From NCBI GenBank assembly GCA_031081675.1, contig JAVHLZ010000002.1, positions 33,167 to 97,166 of the forward strand: a DNA stretch of 64,000 bases. Direction: 5' to 3'. Made by a program: the position numbers and the translations under genes. The first letter of the stretch is position 1, and each line of letters opens with the position of its first letter. A model generated the notes under the pieces. That model had not been told where the DNA came from and searched no databases. It worked only from the letters and a program-made list of their open reading frames with translations. Origin of the DNA: Armatimonadota bacterium (GTDB taxonomy: Bacteria; Sysuimicrobiota; Sysuimicrobiia; Sysuimicrobiales; Kaftiobacteriaceae). Of this stretch, positions 49,999-58,711 are shown piece after piece.

Positions 49999-50060
49999 GG
50001 AGATCGCGCGGACTGCCCGGATCGAGTAGACTGTACAGATTGCGTAGATCGCGCAGAGTG
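49942..50060. repeat. iterated inverted-repeat element at the serS 3' end
   Basis: CACTCTTCGCGATCTACGCG at 49942-49961 continues as ATC. It is an imperfect inverted repeat (3 mismatches in 23) of GATTGCGTAGATCGCGCAGA at 50038-50057, which continues as GTG. Units of the form CGATCTRCG recur in the element, both within each arm and in the middle (GATCTGCGCACTC, AGATCGCGCG, CAGATCG to about 50077). The first arm is translated as the extra C-terminus of serS; the second lies just before the next gene's ribosome-binding site. Confidence 0.7.
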
Positions 50061-50089
50061 CGGGGTTGCGCAGATCGAAGGAGGGGGCC

Positions 50090-51610
50090 GTGATTCTCCG
50101 GGTGGTCGTCTTCGGTGCCGGGGCGGTGCTGATGGGGCTGGAGATCGTCGGCAGCCGGGTCCTGGCCCCGTATTTTGGCAGTTCGGTGTACGTCTGGGGC
50201 AGCCTCATCAGCATCTTCCTGGCCGCCCTCAGCATCGGGTACTACCTGGGCGGGCGCGCCGCCGACCGGTGGCCGCGGCCCGGCGCCCTGGCGGCGGCGC
50301 TCCTGGTCGCGGGGATCCTGATCCTGCTGCTGCCGGTGGCCTCCCGCCCGATCCTGGAGGCGCTGGCGGCCCGGGACCTGGGTCCCCGGGCCAGCCCCCT
50401 GCTGGCGTCGGTGATCCTGTTTGTCCTCCCCAGCCTGCTGCTGGGGACCACGTCGCCGTTTGCGGTGAAGCTGGCGGCCACCGACCTGGCCACGGTGGGC
50501 AACACCGCCGGGCTGCTGTATGCCATCTCCACCGCCGGCAGCATCGCCGGGACCCTGCTGACCGCGTTCGTCCTCATCCCCGCCATGGGGGTGCGGGCCA
50601 TCCTGTACACCCTGGGGGGCAGCCTGGTGGCCTTCGCCGCGCTGCTGGCCGTGCAGGCCGGGCGGGTGGTCCGGCCCGCCACCGCGGCGGCGGTGGCGCT
50701 GCTGCTGGCCGCCGGGGCGGCGCAGGCCCGGGCGGCGCCCGGGCGGGTCCTGTTCCAGAAGGACAGCCTGTATCACCGCATCCTGGTGCATGAGGAGGGC
50801 GAGTGGCGCTACCTCCGGTTCAACCGGTCGCTGCAGGGGGGCATGTGGCTGCGGGACCCCACCGTCAGCCCCCTGCGCTACACCGACTACGTGCACCTGG
50901 CGTGGCTGTTCCAGCCGGCCCTGCGGCGGGTGCTGGTGGTGGGCCTGGGGGCCGGTTCGGTGCCCAAACGGTTCCTTCGGGACTACCCCGCCGTGCAGGT
51001 GGACTCGGTGGAACTCGACCCGGCGGTGGTGGGCGTGGCCAGGGAGTATTTCGCGGTGCGGGATGATCCCCGCCACCGGATCGTGGTGCAGGACGGCCGC
51101 CAGTACATCCGCCGCAGCCAGGACGCCTACGACCTCATCCTGATGGATGCCTACTTTGCCGAAGGCATCCCCTTCCACCTGGTGACCCGGGAGTTTCTCC
51201 GCCAGGCCCGCGCGCGGCTTCAGCCCGGGGGCGTCATCGCCGCCAACGTGGTGGGGGCCCTGGGCGGCTCCAACAGCGCCCTGTTCCGGGCCATCTACCG
51301 CACCTACGCCGCCGAGTTCGCCGGCCTGTACGTGTTTGCGGTGGGGTTTGCGGCCGGGCGGGAAGAGGAGGCCACCCGGACGATCCTGCTGTTTGCCACG
51401 GACACGCCGGGCCTGACGGCCCCGATCCTCGCGGCCCGCCTGGACGCGCTGCAGCGCCGGCGGGCCATCTCCGAGCTGGTCACCCGGTCGGCGCTGCGGG
51501 ACTTCTACGACCGGCCCGTGCGCACCGCGGACGTGCCGGTCCTCACCGACGACTACGCGCCGGTGGACATCCTCCCCGTGTACGGCTGGCAGCCGGAAAC
51601 CCGCAACTGA
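50090..51610 (+). CDS. spermidine synthase-like membrane protein
   Basis: A 506-residue two-part protein. Residues about 1-210 hold seven or so helices (LEIVGSRVLAPYFGSSVYVWGSLISIFLAALSIGYYLGG) typical of the membrane domain found in fused spermidine-synthase-like proteins. Residues about 225-505 are a SAM/aminopropyl-transferase fold with VLVVGLGAGSVPKRFL (GxGxG), VDSVELDPAVVGVAREYF and YDLILMDAYFAEGIPFHL. Polyamine synthesis is possible but unproven for the fused forms. GTG 50090 has GGAGGGGG upstream. Confidence 0.82.
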   Translation: MILRVVVFGAGAVLMGLEIVGSRVLAPYFGSSVYVWGSLISIFLAALSIGYYLGGRAADRWPRPGALAAALLVAGILILLLPVASRPILEALAARDLGPRASPLLASVILFVLPSLLLGTTSPFAVKLAATDLATVGNTAGLLYAISTAGSIAGTLLTAFVLIPAMGVRAILYTLGGSLVAFAALLAVQAGRVVRPATAAAVALLLAAGAAQARAAPGRVLFQKDSLYHRILVHEEGEWRYLRFNRSLQGGMWLRDPTVSPLRYTDYVHLAWLFQPALRRVLVVGLGAGSVPKRFLRDYPAVQVDSVELDPAVVGVAREYFAVRDDPRHRIVVQDGRQYIRRSQDAYDLILMDAYFAEGIPFHLVTREFLRQARARLQPGGVIAANVVGALGGSNSALFRAIYRTYAAEFAGLYVFAVGFAAGREEEATRTILLFATDTPGLTAPILAARLDALQRRRAISELVTRSALRDFYDRPVRTADVPVLTDDYAPVDILPVYGWQPETRN

Positions 51611-51624
51611 CGGCGGAAACGGGA

Positions 51625-51666
51625 CACGCCCACGCCCCGGGCGGCGTCCGGGGTGTTCCGGGCGTG
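51625..51666. terminator. bidirectional terminator-like hairpin between convergent genes
   Basis: Nested stems: CACGCCC/GGGCGTG (51625-51631 with 51660-51666), and inside it ACGCCCCGG/CCGGGGTGT (51632-51640 with 51648-51656). It lies between convergent genes. There is no long T-run on either side. Confidence 0.55.
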
Positions 51667-51680
51667 GTGCGGCGGGTGTG

Positions 51681-52151
51681 CTATTTGGAGTGCTTGTCGG
51701 CGACTTTGGTGGCGCCGTAGGCGTCGGGCTTGGTGACGGCCAGGTAGCCCGAGCCGTTCACCATGCCCACCACCTCGCGGATGATCTGCTTGGTGTCGCC
51801 GTTGGGGCCCACGTCCAGGTGAATCTCCACCGGCAGCTCCGCGTGGCCGTTGCGGGACAGTTCGGCGCTGAGCAGGCCGGCAGTCTCCAGGCTGAGGGAC
51901 GTCTCCACCAGAATCCGCTGGCGCAGGCTGGCCATCTTGCGCTGGTAGGTTTTCCGGAAGAAGTACCGCCCGCCGCGGCCCACCCGGTGGATGATGACGG
52001 CCGTCACGAAGCAGGTGCGGTCTCCCAGCAGGGAGTCGGTGCCGACGATGAGGTGATAGCGCTGGTCGGGGTCCTCGTTGATGAAGTCGACCAGCCTCTC
52101 GAACATCTGCCGGAAGGTCAGCCGGCCGTAGGTCGGGCTATAGAAATCCAT
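51681..52151 (-). CDS. YkuK-like ribonuclease-H-fold protein (DUF458)
   Basis: A 156-residue protein starting MDFYSPTYGRLTFRQMFERL, with LIVGTDSLLGDRTCFVTAVIIHRVGRGGRYFFRK and EIHLDVGPNGDTKQIIREVVGMV. This is the pattern of the YkuK/DUF458 family, whose conserved acidic residues (GTDS, DVGPNG) suggest an RNase-H-like active site. Biological function is unknown. ATG 52151 is used. Confidence 0.82.
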   Translation of the reverse strand: MDFYSPTYGRLTFRQMFERLVDFINEDPDQRYHLIVGTDSLLGDRTCFVTAVIIHRVGRGGRYFFRKTYQRKMASLRQRILVETSLSLETAGLLSAELSRNGHAELPVEIHLDVGPNGDTKQIIREVVGMVNGSGYLAVTKPDAYGATKVADKHSK

Positions 52152-52217
52152 CGCTGGCGCCTCGGATTTCAGTATACGGGAGCCGTCCGCATACCCGCAA
52201 CGGCAGCCTGGCGTTCT

Positions 52218-53432
52218 CTAGCGTTCTGTCATCACCGTGCGTGCCCCGGCGGAGAGCATCGCAGTCGCCACCACCGCCGCCCCGGCCAGCAGGGCGGCCG
52301 GCGCGCCCGCGGCGGTGGCCGTGGCCCCCATCAGCAGGCCCCCCAGGGAGGGGGCACCGATGAAGGTCATGGTGATCAGGCTGAGGACCCGTCCCCGCAC
52401 CTGGGGCGGGGTACGTTCCTGGAGCATGGTCACCAGGGTGGTGCCGGCGGTGGCCACCAGCCCGCCGCCGACGAACAGCATTGCCAGGGACAGCGCGACG
52501 TGGCGGGACAGGACAAAAGCGGCCAGGCAGGCGGCAAACCCCAGGTTGGCCAGGACGTAATACCGCCCCCGGTGGCGGATGTCCCCTCGCGCGGCCAGCA
52601 GCAGCGATCCCGCGATGGTCCCCGCCCCGGGCGCCGCCAGCAGGAACCCCAGCCCCCGCGCGCCCACCGCCAGGATGTCCCGGGCGAACACGGGCAGCAG
52701 CGCCACGTAGGACCGGCCACACACGCTCACCACCAGGGCCAGGGCGATGAGGGTCCGGGTGGCCGGCGTCTCCCGCACATACCGCAGCCCCTCCCGCAGG
52801 TAGTGCCACACGCTTCCGCCAGAGCCCGCCGCCCGGCGCTCGGGGACGCCCCGCAGGAGGGCCAGCGACAGCAGCACGGCCCCGAAAGACACGGCATTCA
52901 GGTAGAAGAGGATGTACACCCGCTCGTTGCCCACGGCGCTCAGGACCGCTCCGGCCAGCGCGGGGCCCAGGAAGGCCGCGCTCTGGTAGGAGGCCCCGGC
53001 CAGGGATACGGCGCTCAGGAGCGCGTCGGGAGCCACCAGGTCGGGGATCAGGGCCTGGCGGGTGGGGTTCTCAAACGCCAGGAAGACGCCTTCGAGGAAA
53101 TTCAGCGCGATGATGACCTCCACCCGCAGGTGGCCGGTGTGGGCCAGGATGGCCAGAGCCGCCGCGCCGGCCATCATGCCCGCCTGGCAGAGCATCATCA
53201 GGCGGACCCGGGGCACCCGGTCCGCCACCACCCCGCCGATGATCGGCAAGACCAGCATCGGCGCGGCGAACGCCAGGCTGTTCAGCCCCAGGTACAGAGG
53301 GGAGCCGGTCAGGGCGTACACCGTCCAGCCGATGCCCACGCTGGCCATCCAGGTGCCGGTGTGGGAGATCAGCAGGCCCAGCCACAGGAGGCGGAAGTTG
53401 CGGGAGCGGACGGCGGCGAACCGGGGCGGCAC
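52218..53432 (-). CDS. MFS transporter (EntS-like, MFS_3)
   Basis: A 404-residue, twelve-helix secondary transporter. It starts RSRNFRLLWLGLLISHTGTWMASVGIGWTVYALTGSPLYLG and has the MFS A-motif GGVVADRVPRVRL between helices 2 and 3. The sequence style matches the EntS-like drug/siderophore exporters; the substrate is unknown. GTG 53432 has CAGGAGTG upstream. It lies 23 bp after recR on the same strand and may be cotranscribed. Confidence 0.88.
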   Translation of the reverse strand: MPPRFAAVRSRNFRLLWLGLLISHTGTWMASVGIGWTVYALTGSPLYLGLNSLAFAAPMLVLPIIGGVVADRVPRVRLMMLCQAGMMAGAAALAILAHTGHLRVEVIIALNFLEGVFLAFENPTRQALIPDLVAPDALLSAVSLAGASYQSAAFLGPALAGAVLSAVGNERVYILFYLNAVSFGAVLLSLALLRGVPERRAAGSGGSVWHYLREGLRYVRETPATRTLIALALVVSVCGRSYVALLPVFARDILAVGARGLGFLLAAPGAGTIAGSLLLAARGDIRHRGRYYVLANLGFAACLAAFVLSRHVALSLAMLFVGGGLVATAGTTLVTMLQERTPPQVRGRVLSLITMTFIGAPSLGGLLMGATATAAGAPAALLAGAAVVATAMLSAGARTVMTER

Positions 53433-53455
53433 GGAACACTCCTGCGCAGGCCCGG

Positions 53456-54058
53456 CTACATCTCCCGCCGTCCCTCGAGGGCCTTCGCCAGGGTGACCTC
53501 GTCGGCGTACTCCAGGTCGGCGCCCACGGGCAGCCCGTGGGCGATGCGCGTCACCCGGACGCCCAGAGGCTTGAGGATGCGGGCCAGGTACAGGGCGGTG
53601 GCCTCACCCTCCACCCGGGGGTTGGTGGCGATGATCACCTCCCGGACCTCGCCGTCCTGCACCCGGCGCAGCAGCTCGGCGATCTTCAGGTCGTCGGGTC
53701 CCACCCCGTCCAGAGGAGAGATGGCGCCGTGAAGCACGTGATACAGCCCCCGGTACTCCCGGGTCCGCTCCATGGCCAGGACATCCCGGGGATCCTCCAC
53801 GACGCAGATCACGCTGCGGGTGCGGGTGGGGTTGGAGCAGATGGCGCACGGGTCGGAATCGGTGATGTGGAAGCAGATGCTGCAGTACCGGATCTGCGCC
53901 TTGGCGTCCAGGATCGCCTGGGCCAGGCGGCTGGCGTCCTCGGCAGGCATCCGGAGGATGTGGAAGGCCAGCCGCTGGGCCGTCTTGGGCCCCACGGTGG
54001 GCATCTTGGACAGCTCGGCGATCAGGCGGGCCAGGGGCTCCGGGTACACAGGCGTCAC
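53456..54058 (-). CDS. recR: recombination mediator RecR
   Basis: Acts with RecF and RecO in gap repair. The 200-residue product has the HhH region ([24 protein letters not shown]), the C4 zinc finger [16 protein letters not shown], and the Toprim domain with [17 protein letters not shown] and [23 protein letters not shown] 54058 gives the normal N-terminus. The order dnaX-ybaB-recR is the conserved bacterial cluster. Confidence 0.97.
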   Translation of the reverse strand: MTPVYPEPLARLIAELSKMPTVGPKTAQRLAFHILRMPAEDASRLAQAILDAKAQIRYCSICFHITDSDPCAICSNPTRTRSVICVVEDPRDVLAMERTREYRGLYHVLHGAISPLDGVGPDDLKIAELLRRVQDGEVREVIIATNPRVEGEATALYLARILKPLGVRVTRIAHGLPVGADLEYADEVTLAKALEGRREM

Positions 54059-54138
54059 ACCGGCGGATCGGAGTCCGCTCTTAGCATACCCCGGCGCCGG
54101 CCCCCGGGCCAGCAGCCCGCCGGGAGGCCGGAGAGCCC

Positions 54139-54435
54139 CTAGGGCAGGCCGCCGCCCAGGGCGCGCATCTTCTCCTCCGCCCGCTCCCGGGCCGCCCGCT
54201 GGGCCGCGGTGACGGCGGCCACGATCAGGTCGGTCAGCATCTGCACGTCGGCGGGATCCACCACCGAGGGGTCAATGGTCAGATCCACCACGTCCCCGTG
54301 GCCGTCGACCACCGCCCGGACGACCCCGCCCCCCGCGGCGGCCTCCACGCGCTCCTGGCGCAGCTCTTCCTGCAGCCGCGCCATATCCTGCTGCAGGCGC
54401 TGCATCTGCTTCATCAGCCGGCCCACGTCCTTCAC
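54139..54435 (-). CDS. YbaB/EbfC nucleoid-associated protein
   Basis: A 98-residue DNA-binding protein with an N-terminal helix ([19 protein letters not shown]) and the beta-rich core [42 protein letters not shown], typical of YbaB. It lies between dnaX and recR as in most bacteria. The start is GTG 54435. Confidence 0.94.
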   Translation of the reverse strand: MKDVGRLMKQMQRLQQDMARLQEELRQERVEAAAGGGVVRAVVDGHGDVVDLTIDPSVVDPADVQMLTDLIVAAVTAAQRAARERAEEKMRALGGGLP

Positions 54436-54481
54436 GCCCTCACCGCCCTCGCGCCTCCGGAGCGCCTGTCCGGCGCCCGCG

Positions 54482-56122
54482 TCAGTCCAGCGGCTTGACC
54501 TCCAGGATCTGGGCTCCGAACAGTTCGGCCGCCCGGGCCACCACCGGGTCCGCCACCGGCGGAGGGGTGGGTTCGGGAAGGGTCTCGATGAGGGTGCAGT
54601 GCAGGCGCAGCCGGCGCTGCAGCACCCGCTCCAGGGCCCCCTCGACGACGGCGCGGTTTTCCGGGCGGTGCAGGTTGTCCACGTGAAAGTTGTAGCCCGC
54701 CCGCAGCCCCACCACCAGGGTGGAGCCCTCCACCCGGAGGGGGACGCCCTCGATCAGCAGCGCGTGGCAGAACATCTTGGTGCGCTTGACCTCCTCCAGG
54801 ATGCGCCCCCACAGCTGCCGGACCTGGTTCAGGTCGACGGCCGGTGGGGGGTCAGCCGGCGATGGCGCGGGAGCGGGCTCCTCCGCTTCCCGGGGGGCGG
54901 GTTCCTCGGGCCGCGGGGCGGGGCGGGGGGGCTCCGGGGTGGAGGCCGGGGCCGGTGCCGCGGGCGCGGGGGCGCCGGCGATTTTCTGCTCCAGCAGGCG
55001 CAGGCGCGCCCGCAGGCCTTCCAGGGTCGGATCCATCTCGGGCCGGCACAGGCGGACCAGCGCCACCTCCAGCAGCAGCCGCGGCTGCGGGTTCCAGCGG
55101 GCCTCGGCCTCGGTGGCCGACAGAACCGCCAGCGCCCGCAGGATGTCCTCCACCGACGTCCGTTCGGCCTGGGCGCTGAGGGCTGCCAGCCTGGCCTCGG
55201 TGGTGTCCAGCAGATCGGCGTCCCGGGACCCGGTGGCGACCACCAGCAGGTCGCGGAAGTGGTCCAGTAGCGCGCGCAGGAGCTGGCGGGCGTCCCGCCC
55301 GTCGGCGGCGGCCTGGTGGACCAGCGCCAGGCAGGCGGTGGGGTCGCGGGCGATCACCGCGTCCGCCAGCCGCAGCGCCGTCTCCTCTTCCACCAGGCCC
55401 AGGACCGCCACCACGTCGTCGGCGGTGACGGGCCCCTGGGCGAAGGCGACCAGCTGGTCCAGCATCGATTCGGCGTCGCGCACCGAGCCGTCGGCGCTGG
55501 CCGCGATCAGGGTCAGCGCCCGCTCGTCCACCGCAAACCCCTCCTCCCGGGCGATGTGGCGCAGCCGGGCGACGATCTCCCGGCTGCTGACCCGGCGGAA
55601 GTCGAACCGCTGGCACCGGGAGAGGATGGTGGGAGGCAGCCGGTGGGGCTCGGTGGTGACCAGGATGAGGACGGCGTGGGCCGGGGGCTCCTCCAGGGTC
55701 TTGAGCAGCGCGTTGGCGGCTTCGGGGGTGAGCATGTGCGCCTCGTCGATGATGTAGACCTTGTACCGCGCCTCGGCGGGCGCCAGGCGGATCCGGTCCC
55801 GCAGCTCCCGGATCTCCTCGATCCCGCGGTTGCTGGCCGCATCGATCTCGATGACGTCCACCGCGTAGCCCCCGCCGATGGCCTCGCACTGGGCGCAGGC
55901 GTTGCACGGGGTGGGCGTGGGCCCCTGGGCGCAGTTCAGGGCCTTGGCCAGGATGCGGGCGGTGGTGGTCTTGCCGGTCCCCCGATGGCCGGCGAACAGG
56001 TAGGCGTGCACCACCCGCTGGGCGCGGATGGCGTTCTGCAGGGTCCGCGTCACCCGTTCCTGACCGATGACCTCCTCGAACGTCCGGGGCCGCCACTTCC
56101 GATAGAAGGACAGGTGGGACAT
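54482..56122 (-). CDS. dnaX: DNA polymerase III subunits gamma and tau
   Basis: Clamp-loader ATPase. The 546-residue product has SHLSFYRKWRPRTFEEVIGQ, Walker A GHRGTGKTTTARILAKALN, four zinc-binding cysteines (CNACAQC region), Walker B VYIIDEAHML and sensor 1 LVTTEPHRLPPTILSRCQRF. A Pro/Ala-rich linker (about 370-430) precedes a tau-like C-terminus. I see no A-rich slippery heptamer in the gene, so a frameshifted gamma form is not predicted. ATG 56122 (MSHLSF) is the family start. Confidence 0.95.
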   Translation of the reverse strand: MSHLSFYRKWRPRTFEEVIGQERVTRTLQNAIRAQRVVHAYLFAGHRGTGKTTTARILAKALNCAQGPTPTPCNACAQCEAIGGGYAVDVIEIDAASNRGIEEIRELRDRIRLAPAEARYKVYIIDEAHMLTPEAANALLKTLEEPPAHAVLILVTTEPHRLPPTILSRCQRFDFRRVSSREIVARLRHIAREEGFAVDERALTLIAASADGSVRDAESMLDQLVAFAQGPVTADDVVAVLGLVEEETALRLADAVIARDPTACLALVHQAAADGRDARQLLRALLDHFRDLLVVATGSRDADLLDTTEARLAALSAQAERTSVEDILRALAVLSATEAEARWNPQPRLLLEVALVRLCRPEMDPTLEGLRARLRLLEQKIAGAPAPAAPAPASTPEPPRPAPRPEEPAPREAEEPAPAPSPADPPPAVDLNQVRQLWGRILEEVKRTKMFCHALLIEGVPLRVEGSTLVVGLRAGYNFHVDNLHRPENRAVVEGALERVLQRRLRLHCTLIETLPEPTPPPVADPVVARAAELFGAQILEVKPLD

Positions 56123-56205
56123 GGACTCCCTCGCCCACTGGAACTCCACGCAGCATTTCGCCAGGTGGCAGGCATCTCCTGTGGCGCGACGAAATCCACC
56201 GCGCG

Positions 56206-57219
56206 GTGGTCGCGCAGTCGTCCCTGGGACAGGTCATCCCTGCCGGCCTGACCGCCTTCGCCCTGGCGTCGGCGCTGGCGGCCGCGTGGGTGTGGCGGGA
56301 CGCGCGGGCGCGCCTGTCCGGACCCGAGGCCGAAGTGTGGGTGTGGGCGGTGGGGACCCTGGTGGCCCTGCCGGTCTTCCTCCCCCTGTACCTGCTGGCC
56401 GCCCGACCCGTGGGGAGGACCATCCACTGCCCCGCGTGCGGGCGCCCGACGCTCAGCCACCGGGCGTCCTGCCTGCACTGCGGCCACCCGCTGGCGTTCG
56501 ACGCCCCGCCGGGCCACTGGGGCCTGGGGGAGGCGGTCGGGGTGGCGGTGGTGTTTCTGGTCACCCTGCCGGTGGCGGCCCAGGCCCTGGGGCTGGAGGT
56601 GACGTCCGCCCTCCCGGTGCTGTCGGCGGTGGCGGTGGCCCAGAACGCGCTGTTCGTGGGCCTCGCCCTGTATGTCGTGCGTCGGCGCTACCGCCTGCCG
56701 GGGTCGGCCGTGGGCCTGACCCTGCGGGCGTGGCCGCAGACGGCGGCGGTGGGGCTGGCGGTGGGCGCGGCCAGCGTGTCCCTCAGCGTGGGCGCCGAGC
56801 ACCTGGCGGTGTGGGCCATCGGTCTGCTGGTGGGCCGCGAGCGCGCCGAGGCGATGGCGGAGGCCGAGCACGCCCGGGACGTGCTGGCGGGCATCCTGCG
56901 CGGGCCGCTGACCGGCGTCGAGCTGGCGTGGGTGGTGGTGCTGGTGTGCGTGCTGGTGCCCGTGGGGGAAGAGCTGTACTTCCGGGGGCTCCTGTACGGA
57001 GCGCTGCGCCCCCACAGCCCGGCGCTGGCCACGGCGGTTTCCGCCGTCGTCTTCGCGGCCGTCCACCAGCAGGTGATACACTTCCTGCCCATCCTCCTGC
57101 TGGGCGTGGTGCTCGCGGTACTGTACCAGCGCACCGGCTCACTGGTCGGGCCCATGGTGGTCCACGGCATCAACAACCTCGTGGCCGTCCTGGCCATCCT
57201 GAACAACTGGAATGTGTGA
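56206..57219 (+). CDS. CPBP-family intramembrane protease with an N-terminal zinc ribbon
   Basis: A 337-residue membrane protein. After an N-terminal pair of helices there is a CPACGRP...CLHCGH zinc ribbon (about residues 75-100). The C-terminal CPBP (Abi) domain has the glutamate pair GEELYFRGLLYGAL, AAVHQQVIHFLPILLLG and MVVHGINNLVAVL, the three catalytic motifs of Rce1-like glutamate proteases. The substrate is unknown. GTG 56206 is used; it is divergent from dnaX and lies just upstream of the SRP RNA. Confidence 0.85.
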   Translation: MVAQSSLGQVIPAGLTAFALASALAAAWVWRDARARLSGPEAEVWVWAVGTLVALPVFLPLYLLAARPVGRTIHCPACGRPTLSHRASCLHCGHPLAFDAPPGHWGLGEAVGVAVVFLVTLPVAAQALGLEVTSALPVLSAVAVAQNALFVGLALYVVRRRYRLPGSAVGLTLRAWPQTAAVGLAVGAASVSLSVGAEHLAVWAIGLLVGRERAEAMAEAEHARDVLAGILRGPLTGVELAWVVVLVCVLVPVGEELYFRGLLYGALRPHSPALATAVSAVVFAAVHQQVIHFLPILLLGVVLAVLYQRTGSLVGPMVVHGINNLVAVLAILNNWNV

Positions 57220-57240
57220 GTGGCGCCCGCCGGTCGGGTG

Positions 57241-57246
57241 TACAAT
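57241..57246 (+). promoter_or_regulatory. -10 box TACAAT of the SRP RNA gene
   Basis: TACAAT lies 6-10 bp before the expected 5' end of the SRP RNA, in the right place for its own promoter. No strong -35 is visible. Confidence 0.55.
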
Positions 57247-57251
57247 GGTGC

Positions 57252-57522
57252 CGGCCGTGCTAGGCGGGGAGCTAGCGGTTCCCTGTACCCGCAATCCGCT
57301 ATAGCGGGGCTGAACTCCCGTCCGAGGCGGCGCCGTTCAGGGTCTGGCCGGGACACGTGGCGACGAGGACCGGGTCCTGCGCGCCGGGACCTGACCAACC
57401 CCGCCAGGTCCGGAAGGAAGCAACGGTACGTCAGATCTCCCGGGTGCCGCAGGGCAGCCCGGTCGGAGCCGGCGACCCCGATCCCGCCTGGGCGGCGGGC
57501 GTCGACGACGGGTGCACGGCCG
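57252..57522 (+). ncRNA. ffs: signal recognition particle RNA, large bacterial type
   Basis: The domain IV core CAGGTCCGGAAGGAAGCAAC is near 57405-57425, inside a long helix. Upstream is an Alu domain: GTGCTAGGCGGGG, GCTAGCGGTTCCCTGTACCC and GCAATCCGCTATAGCGGGGC. GGCCGTGC at the 5' end can pair with GCACGGCC at 57514-57521, which sets the ends at about 57252 and 57522. The length of about 271 nt and the presence of an Alu domain match the Bacillus-type scRNA rather than the short 4.5S RNA. Its place near dnaX also follows Bacillus. Confidence 0.93.
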
Positions 57523-57530
57523 CTCCCAAT

Positions 57531-57578
57531 AGAAAGGGAAGAGGGAAGAGGGAAGAAGGAAGAAGGGAGAAGGGGGCG
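57531..57578. repeat. purine-only tract with GGGAAGA repeats
   Basis: About 48 bp of almost pure A/G, starting AGAAAGGGAAGAGGGAAGAG and continuing with degenerate GGGAAGA units. It follows the SRP RNA 3' end and lies about 90 bp from the convergent lepB stop. Such a homopurine mirror-like tract could adopt triplex DNA or act in termination; no function is established. Confidence 0.6.
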
Positions 57579-57664
57579 GCGGTCAGGGGCGGGAGGTCAG
57601 GAGTTGGAGGCCTTGTACCGGGCGGGTGACGGTCGCGCCCGACGGCACCGGTCACCCTGGACGG

Positions 57665-58213
57665 CTACCTGCCGCGGCCGCCGACCAGCAGCCGGGCTCT
57701 GGGGAAAGGCCAGTATATGAGCACGGCCTGCCCCACGATGAACTCCGACTTCAGGGGCCCGAACGCCCGGCTGTCCTCGCTGTTGTTGCGGTTGTCGCCC
57801 AGGACGAACACCGCGTCGTCGGGGATCACGACCGGACCGAAGCTGCCCTGCGGCCTGCCGTTGAGGTACGGCTCGTCGACCGGCGTCCCGTTGACGATCA
57901 GCCGGCCGTCGCGGATCTCCACCGCATCCCCCGGCAGCGCCACGATCCGCTTGATGTAGTTCCGCTGCGGGTTGAGAGGATAGCGCAGGACAATCACGTC
58001 TCCCCGATGGGGTCCGCGCAGGCGGTAGGAGATCTTGTCCACCAGGACGCGGTCGTGGGGGAGCAGGGTGGGTTCCATCGAGTACTGTTCCACCTGGAAT
58101 GCCTGGGCCACCGACACCATGATCAGCTGCGCGAGGACGAAGGCGACCACCACCGTCCGGACGAACTCCCAGACGCTCCGGCGGATCTTCCGCAATCCTT
58201 CCCGGCGGTCCAT
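57665..58213 (-). CDS. lepB: signal peptidase I
   Basis: Membrane-bound serine protease that removes signal peptides. The 182-residue product has one N-terminal helix (VVVAFVLAQLIMVSVAQAF), the catalytic Ser in VEQYSMEPTLLP, the catalytic Lys in NYIKRIVALPGD and the box E motif VLGDNRNNSEDSR. ATG 58213 (MDRREGLRKIRRSVWEF) is preferred; the longer frame adds a basic, non-family extension. Length is typical of Gram-positive enzymes. Confidence 0.95.
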   Translation of the reverse strand: MDRREGLRKIRRSVWEFVRTVVVAFVLAQLIMVSVAQAFQVEQYSMEPTLLPHDRVLVDKISYRLRGPHRGDVIVLRYPLNPQRNYIKRIVALPGDAVEIRDGRLIVNGTPVDEPYLNGRPQGSFGPVVIPDDAVFVLGDNRNNSEDSRAFGPLKSEFIVGQAVLIYWPFPRARLLVGGRGR

Positions 58214-58323
58214 GGCGCCCTTTAGAATACCGCGAAGCGGCCCGCGCGTCAGCCCGCGTCCCCGCCGGGAACGGAGCGGTCCCCTCCGCCGGCCGGCGTC
58301 CCGCCGCTTCATCGCAGCGATGA

Positions 58324-58334
58324 GGGTCTGACCC
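58324..58334. repeat. interrupted palindrome GGGTCTGACCC followed by AAAATTTT
   Basis: GGGTC-T-GACCC has the same design as the GGGGAC-T-GTCCCC units at 34748-34924 (inverted repeat around a central T). It is followed at once by CAAAATTTT, a rare AT-rich octamer here. It lies in the lepB upstream region. Single copy in this window. Confidence 0.4.
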
Positions 58335-58493
58335 CAAAATTTTCGCGGTCCGCGGCTATCTGATGGCAGACACCGTATCCGCACGGCGTGTGCCTCGGAT
58401 CACAGGAGGGCCGTGACCGGGGTCGTCGCCGGACTGGTCGCTTCCCGGTACAGTGGCCGTGCATCGCATTCAGAGGTCGTGAGGAGGACGGGA

Positions 58494-58694
58494 ATGCACG
58501 GGCCATATGGTCTGAACAACATCGCCGATCAGCTCCACCAGGACGCGCAGGCGGCGGCCGACCGCCACCGACTGGCCATGGAGGCAGAGGCCGAGGGCGC
58601 CCGGGCGGCCGCCGCCAGATACGAGGGCTTGCGCAGGTTGGTGTCTCAGCTGACGGTGGCCGCCCGGTGGGCCGTCCGGACAGTTCTGGGGTAG
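58494..58694 (+). CDS. small hypothetical protein
   Basis: A 66-residue protein with no family I recognise. It is rich in Ala and charged residues: DQLHQDAQAAADRHRLAMEAEAEGARAAAARYEGLRRLV, likely one long amphipathic or coiled-coil helix. ATG 58494 has a good Shine-Dalgarno (GTGAGGAGG, about 8 nt upstream), which is the main evidence that it is real. It is followed 17 bp later by another small gene. Confidence 0.5.
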   Translation: MHGPYGLNNIADQLHQDAQAAADRHRLAMEAEAEGARAAAARYEGLRRLVSQLTVAARWAVRTVLG

Positions 58695-58711
58695 ACCGAG
58701 GAGGGATGACC

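Noticed and set aside
54482-56122. Programmed frameshift in dnaX producing gamma
   Set aside because: No A-rich slippery heptamer is present and the frame is continuous.
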